Source: Trichaptum fuscoviolaceum (taxonomy: Eukaryota > Basidiomycota > Agaricomycetes > Hymenochaetales > Trichaptaceae). From it: a stretch of 64,000 bases of DNA. Below are positions 46,040 through 56,596 of this stretch, piece after piece. A program made the translations under genes and the position numbers. The DNA lies in contig CAJSYZ010000011.1 of assembly GCA_910574455.1 (NCBI GenBank), positions 3,146,941-3,210,940 on the forward strand, written 5' to 3'. Under the pieces are notes generated by a model, which did not search any database, was not told the origin of the DNA, and saw only the letters and a list, made by a program, of their open reading frames with translations. Position 1 is the first letter of the stretch, and every line of letters starts with the position of its first letter.

Positions 46040-47279
46040 ATGGCTTTCAAGTTCCTTGTCGCTTCATACACCAACTCGATTTACACTCTGGAATTTGACC
46101 CTTCAAAATCAAGTGATTCTGCACTGACAATCACTTCGGAGGTCGACGTTGGATTCCATCCATCATGGGTGACAAAACACCCCTCCGATCCATCGTTATT
46201 CTTCACTGTCCTTGAGCAAGCGGATGGTCGCGTTCTTGCCCTCAAATACGACCTCGTAAGCGGAGAGGGAAAAGTAGTAGCGGACGTGTCAAGTGGTGGC
46301 GATAGTCCTTGCTCTATATTGGCAGTGGGTGATGAAGTTATAGCTGGAAACGTACGTGCTTTAATCTGAATCCGTATTCGATTGCTGAGTACTCTTATGC
46401 CTTTTAGTATATGGGAGGATCTATTGCGATCTATAGCATCACTCCCACTCTTACTTCCATAGGATTGAAAGAGCTTCAACCGGTCCTCAGCTTCTCGGGA
46501 ACTGGTCCATGTAGTGAAAGGCAAGAGATGTCACATCCTCATCAAGTCTGCTATGTGAAACGGGAAGATGCTGAGGATGAGATATTGGTACCCGACTTAG
46601 GTGCCGATAAGATATGGCGCCTCGTGAAGAATGGGAACGGGATATATGAGAATTTAGGTTTCGTTTCGTTCGATACCCACCTTGGAGGAGGCCCAAGGCA
46701 TGTCGTTGTTTATGGTATGTGATCAAGGATTACAGACTATCATCAAACTCTCATATCTTCCACATAGACGGTGTCCTCTATACTGTGTTAGAACTCACCA
46801 ATCAATTGACCGCACATTCTTTACCTCCTTTATCCTCTCCTGTTTCGAAACCTTCGTTGCTTGCTACGTCTCCCACCCTATCATCACCTCCCGATGTACC
46901 ACCCCTTACGATGCTTGCCGCCGAGCTTGTCATTTCCCTGCCTAACTCTACATTTCCAATTCCTTACCTCTACGCTTCAACACGTAATGTCCCGGGGCCA
47001 GGAGGAGATGTTATCACTATCTATTCGACTATATCTCCTTCCTCGCCTTCTTCGACAATACCTGTCGTAAAAGAAGTCGAGACGGGCCTGGATCACCTGC
47101 GTGGCTTCATCTTATTCGGACCGGATGACCGGTACTTGATCGCTGCAGGTGCGAATGGCGGTGGTATCAAGGTATACGAAAGAGTGGACGGAGGAAAGGA
47201 CCTTAAGGAGCTGGCTCATCTCCCTGTGGAAGGTGGAGGGCCAGGGCTGTGCCCTACGAGCTTTGTGAGCTTGGATTAG
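46040..47279 (+). CDS. Lactonase-like seven-bladed beta-propeller protein
   Basis: The chosen ATG at 46040 gives MAFKFLVASYTNSIYTLEFD. An in-frame ATG at 45926 would add a 38-residue hydrophobic leader, so the start is uncertain. Two introns (near 46353-46409 and 46715-46766) join VGDEVIAGN to YMGGSIAIYSI and GGPRHVVVY to DGVLYTVLELTNQL. Typical lactonase/cycloisomerase-family features are HPSWVTKHPSDPSLFFTVLE, MSHPHQVCYV, EILVPDLGADKIWRL, GPRHVVVY, and LDHLRGFILFGPDDRYLIAA near the C-terminus. The stop is at 47279. Family PF10282 includes 6-phosphogluconolactonases and carboxy-muconate cyclases. The actual substrate is unknown. Confidence 0.8.
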
Positions 47280-47845
47280 ATGGCGTCACTTGTAAGAATC
47301 GATAGAAAGAATTCTCTCTTCATACCTTTGTTTCCGCACTCACAGTTTTGTTCGGCCTTTCAGATGCTGTTCGTTTGTGTACATTTGTCCACTATAGATC
47401 TGCATTGTGCCTTTGCATACATATCTCAAATGCAATTGCAACTTGTTTTTATCCAGGAATCCGCATTATCATCCATTCCCGACCGCATGCCTCCCAGGCA
47501 CTTCGAATACATCAACATTCTTTGATTCAACTGAAACTAAAGGCTGCGATATAGAGAAGCTGGGAATGTCATCCGCTCCTCCCACAAAATGCCGATCCTT
47601 AACGTCAATGTGCTGAAATACTTTATCGGTATGGGGGTTGACGAAAGAGTTCTATGAATCTACAAGCCTGGGTCGTTCCGCTGTCTAATTGCGTGTTTCA
47701 TTTGTGTTCCGTCATCCTCGGGCTTTGATATCACCGATTTCTCTGGACTTTACGGAGCTATATGAACGAGAATATGCTACTTTACTCGGCCCAGCCTTCT
47801 AGCCCACTCGTCATCTTGAAACTACAATCCTCGCAGCATTACACA
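47280..47845. other. Intergenic
   Basis: No conserved coding motif. It holds the upstream region of the hydrophobin-like gene. Confidence 0.4.
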
Positions 47846-48276
47846 ATGATGTCCTCGCGTACTCTTTTCTATGTTGCCATTGCATCGCTACTCCCTGCTG
47901 CACTTGTTTTAGCAGACAGCTGTCCTGCAACCCAGCCAGAGCATTTCTGCTGTGAATCATTCGGTCACTTTTCAGACAATTTCGCCGTGTGGCATGGCAT
48001 TTGTGGGCTTGATTTCCCCAATTCTACGACCGTCGGCAGCTTCTGCTCAGAGCTGACCCCCTGGTATGGGCTTTCCCGACAATGCGTTTGGCGATGAACT
48101 GATGAGAAGCTTCGATAATCGCAGCCCGACTGGGCTCATTGCTTTGTGTTGCGAGACCCAGGCCGGTAAGTTGTTGGTTCAGCTTTTTTGAAAATTGAAA
48201 AGTCCAACTCTCTTTCCCAGTGTGCGGCGGTGTTGACGGACCATTGGCAATCAACTGCTTTGAGGTGGAGAACTAA
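47846..48276 (+). CDS. Small secreted cysteine-rich (hydrophobin-like) protein
   Basis: The ATG at 47846 begins with a clear signal peptide (MMSSRTLFYVAIASLLPAAL). The mature part starts at SCPATQPEHFCC. Using a GTATGG...CGCAG intron (about 48063-48123) and a second GTAAG...CCCAG intron, the protein continues CPTGLIALCCETQA and VCGGVDGPLAINCFEVEN, with a stop at 48274-48276. This gives ten cysteines: C-x7-CC-x16-C-x13-C-x5-C-x7-CC-x5-C-x10-C. Two CC pairs resemble hydrophobins, but two extra cysteines and a short CC-to-C loop depart from the class I pattern. It is probably a secreted surface or effector-like protein. The first intron boundary is the weakest part of the model. Confidence 0.65.
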
Positions 48277-48491
48277 TCCTGCCGGTGTCTTCAGCTGTAG
48301 GGGAGAATCTGATTTGTGAATAAAAGAGAGATGTCCGATCCCATTTTTGTACGTCCAAGGTGATCATCTAGTAAATGTACGGCATACATGCATGTGTTTG
48401 AGCAGACTACATATTACCCAATGTTTTGTAACATGCACTATAAGCTGCTCACACACACGCGTCCATCTGGTTCTGATTGCTGAGTGTGCAA

Positions 48492-48995
48492 TCAGTAAGT
48501 GGCCTCCTCCTCAACTACTTCCTCCTCATAGACAACCTCGGCTTGAGGTTTGTAAGGTCCAGAGTACTTCTTTTGCGCTGCCTGCTCGTGCTCAAGTTTT
48601 TTCTTATCGTGTGCGAGCTTCAGGTGATCGACCTCATCGCGGCCCTTCGATTCGGCTAACATCGTAACTTCGTACCCCACCGCAGCTGCCGCAAGCTCCT
48701 AAGTAAACCAACGATAGGGTCAGAGAATAGATCTGTGCCCTGACGGTTAATGTAAGCTGACCTTAAGCGTCTCATGCTTCACTTCCTTGCCCTCCTTCTT
48801 CTCGTGTTCCTCATGTGACTTCACCACCTCGAATGCCGCCGCTGCAGCAATCACTAGATTATTGGCCGTCAGCACTTCTGTCTGTTTGAGGGGATGGTTG
48901 GAGGTGACTTACAGCCATGGGTCACATGCCCCTTGTGTTTCTGTTCGCCTTCTTGCTCGTTGTTATTGTTGTTGGATTTGCCGAAGAAGTTCATT
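48492..48995 (-). CDS. CipC-like stress-response protein (DUF3759 family)
   Basis: The minus-strand ATG at 48995 gives MNFFGKSNNNNNEQEGEQKH, then through an intron VIAAAAAFEVVKSHEEHEKK and EGKEVKHETLK. A second intron leads to ELAAAAVGYEVTMLAESKG, RDEVDHLKLAHDKKKLEHEQ and a tail rich in Glu/Tyr ending ATY, with a stop at 48492. The AA(S/A)FE...HE.H..K-GK-V-H...LKE-LAA-A..E pattern matches the CipC family, small cytosolic proteins first noted as induced by the antibiotic concanamycin in Aspergillus. Their biochemical role is unclear. The acidic Glu-rich tail is an extension. Confidence 0.75.
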
Positions 48996-49547
48996 ATGCT
49001 GTGGTTTTTTAACAGATGACGACCGAGAGGTGAGAATAAGCCTTGAGATGGGATGCTGTTGCTAAAGCTTCGCCCGGGTTTATACACCTCGGAAATGATA
49101 ACTTTGCAGTGTTTGAGAAATTCCATCAGGCAAAGTGTTCAATGGGCAACCGTTGCTTGCCCCTTAAACTCACGTAGTCCTCGGCCTTTAGCAGGGCGCC
49201 GGTGGCAAAGATTGGTTGGCACTCAATGGATTGCAAGTGCAAGATGTCGGCACACACACATCCTCAAGCCTAAGCACAGCGTTTTGTATACATTATAAGC
49301 CTACATGGCGTCGGCGCCACGGAAGTCGGTAGTTGAGCAAAGTCGGAAATTTGGATGTTTCCCTACTTCCCATCAGCCAGTCTTCCGTTGTGATATAAGC
49401 GAAAGTCGCGAACGCCCAATCGTTATAATCATTTTGCCATGTCAATGCCAGCGCCTTGGTCGGAGGGAAGTTCTGAGAAGGGTCGGTTTAGCCGTTCAGC
49501 AATAACGGTCGTGAGGTTAGGGCGTCTGATTAAGTCAAAGTCAACCA
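48996..49547. other. Intergenic between two minus-strand genes
   Basis: No motif recognised. It should hold the CipC-like promoter near 49000-49300. Confidence 0.4.
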
Positions 49548-50814
49548 TCACGATTTGAGCTTCGCAGTCCAGAACTCCGCATTGTATATCCACTTCATCA
49601 TTGCTTTGGCATCTGCGGTATACTCGCAATCGAGTGTCCTCCGACTGGACAGGTCTACTTCGAATCCAACCTTCTCCGCCAATGCCAAAACTTCATCCAG
49701 ACTGAGCTCCATGGACGCTTGGGAGCCGCCAGTCCAAAGCAAAGGGCCCAGATTTATCCATGTCCCACCGGGTCGAAGAAGGTCCCGAATCTTCTCCAGT
49801 GTGGCGATGATGTTTAGTGAAGTGTCGATGAAGAATAGTGTCACTATTAAATCATATCCAGTGCTGTCTCGATGTCCGCCGAGTATTTGCTTGCTCGTCT
49901 CTAGTGCAAGAAAATCGCCTTCTATGTGGTGGAAAGAGCTAGAAAGGCGAGGGATCACGTCGGGGAACGATATAGGTCTAAAGAGGTTATCATTTGAACG
50001 TTGATGTGAGAACCAATGTGCGTATGGGTGTATTGTATGTTGCTCAGGTTCTTGTGTAGCCTGCGGTGAGAGAAGAAATCGAAAGGCGAAATTCATGAAC
50101 GGAGACATCTCGACAGCGGTAACATCAAAACCTGGATACTCGGTGTCAAATTTGCCGAGGTCTACGGACAGAAAGATGAGAAAGCTAACCCATTTGATTT
50201 ATTTGCCATGCAAGTCGTCCAAGGCCGCTGCCAGGAACTAGAACTTTCAAGCCCTGTCTGTGAGGAAGCTCGAAGTTGGAAAGAGCGTGCATGATAGGCA
50301 TGAAAGTAGCATTCCGCTCTGAAGCACCTGTACAGCTCCAATCCCGTACGAGATGTTTTAGAGCTTCTCTGACCTTGCTAATGTCCGCGTTGTCCATTGG
50401 ATAGGCAGGGGGTTCGTTAGTGATGCCTGATTCTTCCAGCACTACGCGCGCAATCGACTTGGAGACGATGGAATTTACACGGGCGATAAAGACAAGTCGA
50501 TCTAATTTGCTGGGATACCCAAGCTCGTATCCTATCCGTTTGTGCGAGCGACTCAGCCGTGAATAAGATCTTCGCATCTGATCTACATCGATAGTAGCCA
50601 GCTTTTCATAATGGTAGAAAGCTGAGAGAGCCCTGTTTTTGTGTCTATACGATCCGAACACAACATCGTTCACACTCCTTCGTGCATCAAGAATAGTAGA
50701 GCGGCTGATAGGAATGGCCTTTATCGATATGAGGGCGAGGGTAAACAGCAACACGCTGGAAAGAAAGGCATCAGATACCAGAAAGTCGATTAGATGTGAC
50801 TGCCTCCCAGCCAT
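49548..50814 (-). CDS. Carnosine N-methyltransferase-like protein (N2227 family)
   Basis: The ATG at 50814 begins MAGRQSHLIDFLVSDAFL, with a hydrophobic segment near residues 18-34. Family blocks follow: FYHYEKLATIDVDQMRRSY, VLEESGI, VREALKHLVRDWSCTGASER, and the SAM-binding motif I, LKVLVPGSGLGRLAWQI. A short intron (about 50166-50185) leads to FDVTAVEMSPFMNFAFRFLL, HPYAHWFSHQRSNDNLFRPI, YDLIVTLFFIDTSLNIIATL, LLRPGGTWINLGPLLW and LSLDEVLALAEKVGF, with a stop at 49548. This order and the NxxSP-less EMSxFMN variant match the N2227/CARNMT1 family, which methylates carnosine or a histidine side chain. The true substrate in fungi is uncertain. The N-terminal hydrophobic stretch is unusual. Confidence 0.85.
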
Positions 50815-51175
50815 ACTAAATGGACCTTTTCAAAGTAAGTCAGGCGATCGACGTGCCCGAACAAACTGAGACGGAGGATGCTAGCAATCCAGCTCTTATA
50901 TGTTCACGTAGACGATGGAGGACAGTTATTCTGAGGAAACTGGAGAGGAGAGGATAGAGGTAGAAGTTATAGAGGACCGAGAGCAATAGAGATACAGAGT
51001 ACGAGCCCGAGGTGGGTACTATGCATTCGGGAATAACCGAGGTGCCACGAAACGCGTCTCTGCAACCAAGACCACCTCTCTCAAGTCTTAACCGTACTGT
51101 ACAGTATTTCAGCCCTTACAACTGTCCTCCTACGCCCAAATATCCAGCTAGACGTTATAGGTATAAGATAATAAG
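50815..51175. promoter_or_regulatory. Divergent promoter region (CARNMT1-like / coatomer zeta)
   Basis: 361 bases between two divergent starts. No specific factor site could be assigned. Confidence 0.4.
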
Positions 51176-51906
51176 ATGGTATGCATGAGCTTCGTGCTGA
51201 GACTTCGAGTTCTCATCTCATCCACAGCCAAACTTGACATTGTATACAACCACTGCGTTCCTTATCCTCGATTCAGATGGCCAGCGCGTCTTAGCGAAAT
51301 ACTACCGTCCCAAGGGCTCACCTTATGGCGATCCGAAGGGCCTTCTGACATTGAAAGAGCAGAAAGCATTTGAGAAGGGTTTATGGGATAAAACGAAGAA
51401 GGCGGGAAGTGCGTGCCAGGAATTATTCTTCTAATTAAGAGTTGTCTGACAGAATGCGTTGGGTTGTTTAGATGATATTATTCTGTACGATGGTCATCTG
51501 GCAGTGTATAAGCACTCTCCCGATCTGGCTTTCTATATCATTGGCAACGCTGAGGAAAATGAACTCATGTTGCATATGGCGCTTAACTCGTTCTACGATG
51601 CGCTCACCGCCTTGCTAAAAAATCAAGTAGAGAAACGAGCGGTTCTGGAGAACTACGACCTCGTCATTCTTTGTCTGGATGAAACTATCGACGATGGGTG
51701 AGTTGAAGCCCAACTTTACGTCTTGCATTGCCTGACCATGTTTGATTATGTACAGTATTATTGTGGAAACAGACTCAACAACCATCGCATCCCGTGTCAG
51801 TAGGCCTAGAAATGATCCGACTGACATAGTCATCAACGAGCGGACAATAATGGAGGCATACCAGACGGTGAAGGAAAAGATGCAACAGCGCATCCAACAA
51901 TTATGA
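51176..51906 (+). CDS. RET3: Coatomer subunit zeta (COPI coat)
   Basis: This is a subunit of the COPI vesicle coat that acts in Golgi-to-ER transport. The first exon appears to be just the start codon (51176-51178), followed by a GTATGC...CACAG intron (51179-51227). The protein then reads PNLTLYTTTAFLILDSDGQR, VLAKYY, LTLKEQKAFEKGLWDKTKKA and, after another intron, LDDIILYDGHLAVYKHSPDL. FYIIGNAEENELMLHMALNS, YDLVILCLDETIDDG and, after a third intron, IIVETDSTTIASRVSRP complete the longin-like fold. The stop is at 51904-51906. The length (about 195 residues) is normal for zeta-COP. Confidence 0.92.
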
Positions 51907-52697
51907 TGTTTCTTACACAGACCCACTGTTCGCTTCCTTTACCTCGATTCTATCATCGCATTTTTTGACATAATTTATTCCGTTGATCAGCTGCAATCTG
52001 TATGGCCCGAACGAAGCAAGCTCAACCAACCCTTCGTCTACTATTGCCGGCCTAACATATGGTATTGGGCTACCGGTACAGTGAGGCCAATCGTAGCGAG
52101 CAAGATCCGATTGCTGTGCAGAATTTCGCTCCAAGTCAGTGCACGCGTATCAAATGCCTGAGAAGAGCGTTTGATTGTTTTCTTATGGTAGGGAAACTAA
52201 CATCAAGGGCCATGAAACGATGTGTAGTTCCCGGCCTTCGATGCACATACAGCAACCGCTTTTGTGGTATATAACACAGTACAAACTTAATTAGATGTCA
52301 CATCAGAGTCGCACCTTCTCCAGAGGAGCTCACAAGCCAGGAATAACAGGCGCATCAATCATCAACCATCCCCGAGCGATAATATTTTGAGTGTACATCA
52401 GGGAAACTACTTTTTGCTTAAGGCGACTGACGCGTCCTGACGCTGCCTTAAATGGACTGAAGGGTTGCTATGCCTGTCTGAAATCTACTGATATGTTGCT
52501 ATGCCTGTCTGAAATCAACTGATGGCCTGAACACACTGAAATAAGCCAATTTTCAGGACACACTCAGTACGTCAGTACATCAGGAGGTCAGTCAAGCATA
52601 AGTAAAGACTAAGTACAAGCATGTACAATTCAAATGTCATAGTAAGTACAAATCAGTACACCAGTAATTCAGTACGCCAGTATTGTAGGCTGCGCGC
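51907..52697. other. Intergenic with short tandem duplication and TCAG-rich DNA
   Basis: A repeat of about 33 bases (TTGCTATGCCTGTCTGAAATC...) occurs twice at about 52464-52528. AGTAC/TCAG-rich DNA follows up to the LTR, resembling the TCAG-rich stretch at 23.8 kb. No gene was recognised. Confidence 0.5.
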
Positions 52698-53655
52698 TGT
52701 AACACCTGGACTGCGTCCAGTGTTCGTACGACGCCCGCCGGACACAGCAGAGGCATCCGGACGGAATCCGGGTGCATACACCGGACACCGGACGAGCAGA
52801 AAGGCTCCCGGCCGACACTCGAAGCCAAATAGCGAAGGGAAAACTGTACCTGAGCACGAGCAATAGAGCATACAAGGCACAGAGCTCACCGATGATCACA
52901 CAACGGACAATGCGATGGGTGGACGAGCAAACGAGCGTGCAGACAAGGTCACGGACATGCGACCGGCCGGACACTTAGAGTGTGGCGACGTGCGCGAGTG
53001 GCGTGGGAAACGGGGTTGCCAATTGAGGGACGGGGACAAAGACAACGGTCCCGGGGTAGTTTGCGTGGCCGGAGTAGCCGGTTCACACGCGGTATTAACT
53101 TGTGTTAGTCGCGTCATGTAGACCGTGTGAAAATTAACTTACCTTTCCCCAACCACCACCACCTGCGAGAGCGAGAGCGAGGACGAGTCTGAAGTCTGCG
53201 CTGTTGCGCGTTCTGTAGGACTTGTTTCTTCTGGTTTCTTGTCTGTTTCTTGTCCTCGGGCTTCGACTACGGCGGCGCGCGACTTTCTTACGGGCGCGCG
53301 ACACTTTTACGGACGTGCAAGAGTCCTTTTTGTTTCTTGTCTTCGGACTTCTCGCGAGCGACGATTGCGGGCGCACGCAGAAGACATACTACGGACGGTT
53401 GGCTGGAGTCCGTGCATAGGCGCGTTCTGCTGGTCGACTTAGTTCTTTCGACGGAACGACGAGTACGGGCCTCGACGGCCATCGATTCCTCTCGAGCGAC
53501 CCGCGAAGACTCTGTCTTACGGACGGTTGGGCCGTTAGTTGGATTTCATTAGTTTTCCTTCGTTGTTTCTCATCTTCTTTCTGTCCCTCTTTCATTAGTT
53601 CTTTTATTGGGTTATTTAGCTACACTCCACCCCCTGAGTACCTACCTAGTTTACA
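52698..53655 (+). repeat. 5' LTR
   Basis: 958 bp, TG...CA termini. Apparently identical to 56597-57554, which implies a recent insertion. Confidence 0.92.
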
Positions 53656-53657
53656 TC

Positions 53658-53672
53658 TGGTGACCACCGCAG
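53658..53672 (+). other. Putative primer-binding site
   Basis: TGGTGACCACCGCAG begins two bases after the 5' LTR. The TGG start complements a tRNA CCA end. The tRNA identity was not determined. Confidence 0.55.
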
Positions 53673-53866
53673 GGCAGGGAAAGTTTGTGTAGCCCCCAAA
53701 AATATTTTATTTGTCGCCCTTTTTTTGGGGGCCTAGTAGTACAAATTTTAGTTATAAAGAAAGATAATTAGTAGCATCTCTTGGCCTGCCAAAGAACCGG
53801 CAGAAAAGAAGTTGATTTAGAGGTCTGAAGGACTGAAAGAGAAAGGAAAAAGAAAAGAAAAAAAAA

Positions 53867-55831
53867 ATGTCATCGAATGAGCGGAAAGCTGCGAAAAAGG
53901 AGAGGAAGCTTGAGGAGTTGCGAAGGTCGGTTAGATTGGAGAGAATTAATACTGGGAAGTGGGTGCAATATGCTAGGGACAGGGGTCTTATAGAGTTTTT
54001 TCTTTTGGGAGAATGGGAACAGAAGCGGCCGCTCGAGGGATTGGGCAAGGAAGAGTTACTGGGAGAATTTGGTCGTGCTAGGGAGCGGGGGATGACGGTT
54101 GTCGGGATGATAGAAGATCAAGAGCGGAAACCGGTAGACCCTCCTCAAGAAGCGCAAGCACTGGATGATATGCCGCCGCTGATTGAGTGCGAGATGACTG
54201 CGAAGAAAGCGGTAGTCCCTCCTCAAGAAGCGCAAGCACCGGTGACGGCGCAGCCAGTTGTACGGGAGGCGATTGCAAAGAGACCAGCAGACTCTCCTCA
54301 AGAAGCGCAAGCACCGCGGAAGGCGCCGCTGGTCAAGTGCGATACAACTGCGAAGAAATCGGTAGTCGCTCCTCAAGAAGCGCAAGCACCGCAGGTCAAG
54401 TGCAAGGCAACTGCAAAGAGACCAGTAGACTCTCCTCAAGAAGCGCAAGCACTAGTGATGGCGCTGCTGGTCGTACGGGAGATGACTGCGCGGAAACTGG
54501 CAGACCCTCCTCGAGAAGCGCAAGCACCGGTGATGGCGCAGACAGTCGTCCCACCTGCAAAGAAACCGCTAGACTCTCCTCAAGAAGCGCAATTACCGGA
54601 GACGACGCAGCTGGCCGTACGGGAGACGACTGCGAGGAAGCTGGCAGACTCTCCTCAAGAAGCGCAGGCACCGGTGATGGCACAGCTAGTCGTACCATCT
54701 GCGACGAGACCAGTAGACCCTCCTCGAGAAGCGCAAGCACCAGTGACCGCGCAGCCAATCATACGGGGGACATCTGCGAAGCATCCGGTAGACCCTCCTC
54801 AAGAAGCGCAAGTACTGAGGACGGCGGCTGCGCATAGAGCAGGCTCGAGTCGCGTTGGACTCGGCTGCTTCTACTGCTGGCGGCAGGGACACCGCAAGCA
54901 GGACTGCGAGGACCTGCGAGCGGACATCGCGCGCGGGTTGTGCAGGCTGGGTGCGGGGTACCGGGTGGTCCGGCTGGACGGTTCGGAACTACCGTACATG
55001 TGGGGCAAGAGTCTGTGCGAGCGCGCGAGATCGCGAGGCAGACGCTCTGGCCGCGGCGAACATCATCGAGCTGAACAGTTACAAGGGGCTGAGATAGTGT
55101 CCGTATGGACTACTGTAGGTCGACAGAGCGCACCAGAAGCAAAGTCGAGCAGAGCACCGGTTCAGAGCAATACGGACAGACTGGTAGCGACAGAGACCAA
55201 GGCATGCGAGAAGGAAATCGGTGTTCGACTTCGCGCACCCGTCTTGACGGCCAAAGGACATGTGGACGAAGCAGAGACACGTTCGACAGGCGCGCCGGCC
55301 AATGTCCAGAGCATTACGGGCGAGAAAGAGGAAGAGAAAGGAGATTCCGAGCTGCAAGCGCTGCGCCTTCGCGTACGGACGCTGGAAGAGACCGTCGACC
55401 AGCTGCGAAGAGAGCTAGCAGAGCAGAATCGACGAGGAGCCGGAGTGGTCAGTGTACCCAAGCAAGAAGAGGACAATGAAGAGTCTGGGTCTGATACGGC
55501 GACCGTAACCTCGAGCAGCGAGGGTAAGGCGCGCATTGATACGGAGGTCGAACTAGAAGCTGAGAAGAGAAGGCAGTCGACGACCAATGTTGACCGAACC
55601 GAGAGCGCACAAGCATACGGGCGAGCAGATTCAGCAGCAGCAACAGTCCTGGCAGTCGTGCAAGAAGCGGAGAAGAGAAGGCAGCCGGATACAAAGAGTG
55701 TGCGAGACGCGAGCGCACAAGCATACGGGCGGACAGAGTCAGCAGCAGCAACAGACAAGGGTCTTGGGGCACAGAAACACGGCTGGCGGTCATCATTTTT
55801 CTTTGAGAACAAGAGCACGGAGGCGTCGTAA
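53867..55831 (+). CDS. Repeat-rich Gag protein with CCHC zinc knuckle
   Basis: This intronless 654-residue frame starts at the ATG at 53867 after a purine-rich leader. The N-terminus (residues 1-90) is basic and helical (KKERKLEELRRSVRLERI). Next come ten imperfect copies of a unit of roughly 20-35 residues centred on PQEAQAPV (residues about 90-320). A retroviral-type zinc knuckle, CFYCWRQGHRKQDC (CX2CX4HX4C), lies at about residue 335. A coiled-coil region (LQALRLRVRTLEETVDQLRR) follows near residue 505, and a C-terminal pair of repeats each contains AEKRRQ...SAQAYGR...SAAAT. It should bind element RNA and assemble particles. No protease motif (DTG/DSG) is evident. Confidence 0.8.
   Translation: MSSNERKAAKKERKLEELRRSVRLERINTGKWVQYARDRGLIEFFLLGEWEQKRPLEGLGKEELLGEFGRARERGMTVVGMIEDQERKPVDPPQEAQALDDMPPLIECEMTAKKAVVPPQEAQAPVTAQPVVREAIAKRPADSPQEAQAPRKAPLVKCDTTAKKSVVAPQEAQAPQVKCKATAKRPVDSPQEAQALVMALLVVREMTARKLADPPREAQAPVMAQTVVPPAKKPLDSPQEAQLPETTQLAVRETTARKLADSPQEAQAPVMAQLVVPSATRPVDPPREAQAPVTAQPIIRGTSAKHPVDPPQEAQVLRTAAAHRAGSSRVGLGCFYCWRQGHRKQDCEDLRADIARGLCRLGAGYRVVRLDGSELPYMWGKSLCERARSRGRRSGRGEHHRAEQLQGAEIVSVWTTVGRQSAPEAKSSRAPVQSNTDRLVATETKACEKEIGVRLRAPVLTAKGHVDEAETRSTGAPANVQSITGEKEEEKGDSELQALRLRVRTLEETVDQLRRELAEQNRRGAGVVSVPKQEEDNEESGSDTATVTSSSEGKARIDTEVELEAEKRRQSTTNVDRTESAQAYGRADSAAATVLAVVQEAEKRRQPDTKSVRDASAQAYGRTESAAATDKGLGAQKHGWRSSFFFENKSTEAS
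54121..54825 (+). repeat. Tandem coding repeat (about ten copies) in gag
   Basis: Each copy has the core CCTCCTCAAGAAGCGCAAGC or a close variant, spaced 60-100 bases apart. The spacing keeps several frames open on both strands, which explains the long overlapping shadow frames here. Confidence 0.85.
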
Positions 55832-56029
55832 GGGGCCGGAATTTTTTTCTATCTTTATTTTTATAAATTTTTAATCTCAATCTTTAAGCTTTCACGGTGT
55901 TTCGAGCTAGGACACGCGTTTCACTATGGAATTACGGACGGATGCAATTAATTTTCTCTTTTACTTCTTCTAACTGCATATTATTATTCGTATCATATTA
56001 ACATTCATTGACAAGTTTCAAGTTTCTCG

Positions 56030-56068
<39 letters not shown>

Positions 56069-56596
56069 ATTAGGATAACAGACAGACAGACAGTCAGAGC
56101 GGAGTACAGTAGACAGTAGAATGTAATACGGAGAGAAAGAGGAAGAGGAGGAGAAACCGAGCAGGGCAAGGGCGAGACAGCGAGCAAGCGATGGCACGGA
56201 CGAGCGGCAACTACGGCGGCAACTGCGCAGGCACGAGAACAAATACGGCGCGCGATCGAAGATGGCACGAAGAAAGGAGGAGGGACACGGGGCTAGAGGG
56301 AATGGAAGAGGAGTTAGGAGACAGAGACGGAAGGGGGAGACTCACGGACGACCATCGAAAAGACCGAAGTCCGGCCCAGAAATTTTCGCGATTTTCAATC
56401 ACAAGCAAACACCCACAAGACCCAGTCAAGGACCACCACTACGCATAGCATGCACGACGGACAGCTAGTCGATTCAAGGACGCGCAAAGAAACCAAGCGA
56501 AACAGAGCATCTTACAGCGGACATGCGACTCCCCATCGAAGCCAAGCCAGCCAAGGCGGAGTGACCGGGAGGTCACTATTCAAAGTGGGGAGGAGG
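55832..56596 (+). other. Gag 3' region with 37-bp poly(A) and polypurine tract
   Basis: A run of 37 A residues at 56030-56066 is followed by purine-rich DNA, with minor open frames (56191-56448) of no recognisable family. The final AAAGTGGGGAGGAGG (56582-56596) directly precedes the 3' LTR and should be the polypurine tract. An internal poly(A) run is unusual for an LTR element. Confidence 0.7.

Noticed and set aside
52698..53655. Many overlapping frames inside the LTR
   Set aside because: They are GC-rich shadow frames repeated identically in the other LTR, with no domain. An LTR is not expected to code.
54056..54758. Leu-rich minus-strand frames (LALLEE... repeats)
   Set aside because: They are complements of the gag coding repeat and persist only because the repeat keeps frame.
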